Below, piece after piece: positions 5,653-6,380 of a stretch of DNA of 6,380 nt (its first letter is position 1; every line of letters begins with the position of its first letter). The stretch spans positions 1-6,380 of the forward strand of contig JAEPNS010000203.1 in assembly GCA_017643325.1 (NCBI GenBank), given 5' to 3'. This DNA is from Alphaproteobacteria bacterium. GTDB lineage: Bacteria; Pseudomonadota; Alphaproteobacteria; UBA6615. The notes beneath the pieces were generated by a model, which ran no database searches, had not been told where the DNA came from, and worked only from the letters and a program-made list of their open reading frames with translations. A program made the position numbers and the translations under genes.

Positions 5653-6380
5653 GACCGCGGCACCCCGCGGTTGCGCGGCCAGTCGTCGAGCTGCCGGCGC
5701 AGTTCCATGCGCGCGATCTGGCGGCGGTGGACCTCGTCGGGGCCGTCAAACAGCCGCATCGCGCGGGTACGCGCGTACATCGCCGCGAGCGGGAAGTCGT
5801 CCGCCATGCCGCCGCCGCCGTGGAGCTGCAGCGCCCGGTCGATCACGCCGAGCGCCATGTTAGGCGCGGCGACCTTGATCATCGCGATCTCCTGCCGGGC
5901 CTCCTTGTTGCCGGCCGTATCCATCATCCAGGCCGCCTTCATCACCAGAAGGCGGCACATCTCGATCTCGATGCGCGACTGGGCGATGCGCTCCTCGGTG
6001 ATGCCGCGCTCGGCGAGCAGCTTGCCCCAGGTCTCGCGCTCGGCCGCGCGTTTGCACATGGCCTCCAGCGCCCGCTCGGCGACGCCGATCACCCGCATGC
6101 AGTGGTGGATGCGGCCTGGGCCGAGACGGCCCTGGGCGATCTCGAACCCCCGGCCCTCACCCAGGAGCAGGTTCTCTGCAGGCACGCGCACGTCATTGAA
6201 TTCCACCTCCGCGTGGCCGTGGGGCGCATCGTCGTAGCCCATAACATTGAGCATGCGGGTTATGTTGACGCCCGGCGTCTCGGTCGGCACGAGGATCTGG
6301 GACTGCTGGACATACCTGTCGGCGGACGGGTCGGTCTTTCCCATCACGATCATGATCTTGCAGCGGGGATTGCCGGCGTT
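5649..6380 (-). CDS. Acyl-CoA dehydrogenase, ACAD10/11-like (C-terminal part; N-terminus beyond window)
   Basis: The last 243 residues of a flavin-dependent acyl-CoA dehydrogenase, which introduces an alpha-beta double bond into an acyl-CoA. The frame is open to the right edge (NAGNPRCKIMIVMGKTDP), so ATG 6351-6353 is internal. The visible part starts in the middle beta-domain (QSQILVPTETPGV, GYDDAPHGHAEVEFNDVRVP), then GEGRGFEIAQGRLGPGRIHH and the C-terminal helical domain (ERETWGKLLAERG, EMCRLL). The ending LHGGGGMADDFPLAAMYARTR and LFDGPDEVHR are typical of the ACAD10/11-like clade. At the position of the classical catalytic Glu after GGxG, an Asp (D195 of the fragment) is found, as in that clade. 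Full-length members have about 400 residues, so about 40% is missing. It is the first visible gene of the operon and overlaps the ABM gene by 4 bp. Acyl substrate unknown. Confidence 0.94.
   Translation of the reverse strand, partial: NAGNPRCKIMIVMGKTDPSADRYVQQSQILVPTETPGVNITRMLNVMGYDDAPHGHAEVEFNDVRVPAENLLLGEGRGFEIAQGRLGPGRIHHCMRVIGVAERALEAMCKRAAERETWGKLLAERGITEERIAQSRIEIEMCRLLVMKAAWMMDTAGNKEARQEIAMIKVAAPNMALGVIDRALQLHGGGGMADDFPLAAMYARTRAMRLFDGPDEVHRRQIARMELRRQLDDWPRNRGVPRS

Noticed and set aside
5218..6237. 339-codon plus-strand frame opposite the ABM and acyl-CoA dehydrogenase genes
   Set aside because: It crosses two real minus-strand genes, and its Ser/Arg-rich translation is typical of a shadow frame.

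Overview
The window is GC-rich, densely coded bacterial chromosome. Gene content (nitronate monooxygenase, HxlR regulator, carbamoylase-type amidohydrolase, ACAD10/11-like acyl-CoA dehydrogenase) and several palindromic intergenic repeats of types common in Alphaproteobacteria suggest an alphaproteobacterium. That assignment is an inference from style, not from a marker gene. No rRNA, tRNA, CRISPR, transposase or prophage gene was seen.

Layout from left to right. (1) At 1-680, minus strand, an HxlR-family regulator is followed, with a 4-bp ATGA overlap, by a nitronate monooxygenase-like gene that runs off the left edge. An AT-rich 33-bp dyad lies 10 bp upstream of the regulator start and is a good operator candidate. 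(2) 681-900 has no gene. It holds the dyad, a weaker nested dyad, and a REPIN-like pair of inverted hairpins. (3) A divergent pair follows: a minus-strand M20-type N-carbamoyl-amino-acid/allantoate amidohydrolase (901-2145) and a plus-strand gamma-glutamyltransferase-family Ntn-hydrolase of the YwrD/HpxW type (2245-3867), separated by 99 bp. (4) The convergent gap 3868-4021 is almost filled by three palindromic repeat hairpins. (5) A minus-strand operon enters from the right edge: an acyl-CoA dehydrogenase (partial), a small antibiotic-biosynthesis-monooxygenase-fold protein overlapping it by 4 bp (GTGA), and a cytosine-deaminase-like amidohydrolase 71 bp further on.

Together the central genes look like a cytoplasmic salvage module for C-N bonds: an N-carbamoyl/ureide hydrolase, a gamma-glutamyl/oxamate-type amide hydrolase and a cyclic-amide-type amidohydrolase. 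Relatives of the first two are used in purine-ureide breakdown (for example Klebsiella HpxK and HpxW), but the substrate cannot be fixed from sequence. The most unusual protein feature is the amidohydrolase, which keeps the metal-binding histidines of cytosine deaminase but appears to lack both its catalytic Glu and its catalytic/metal-binding Asp.
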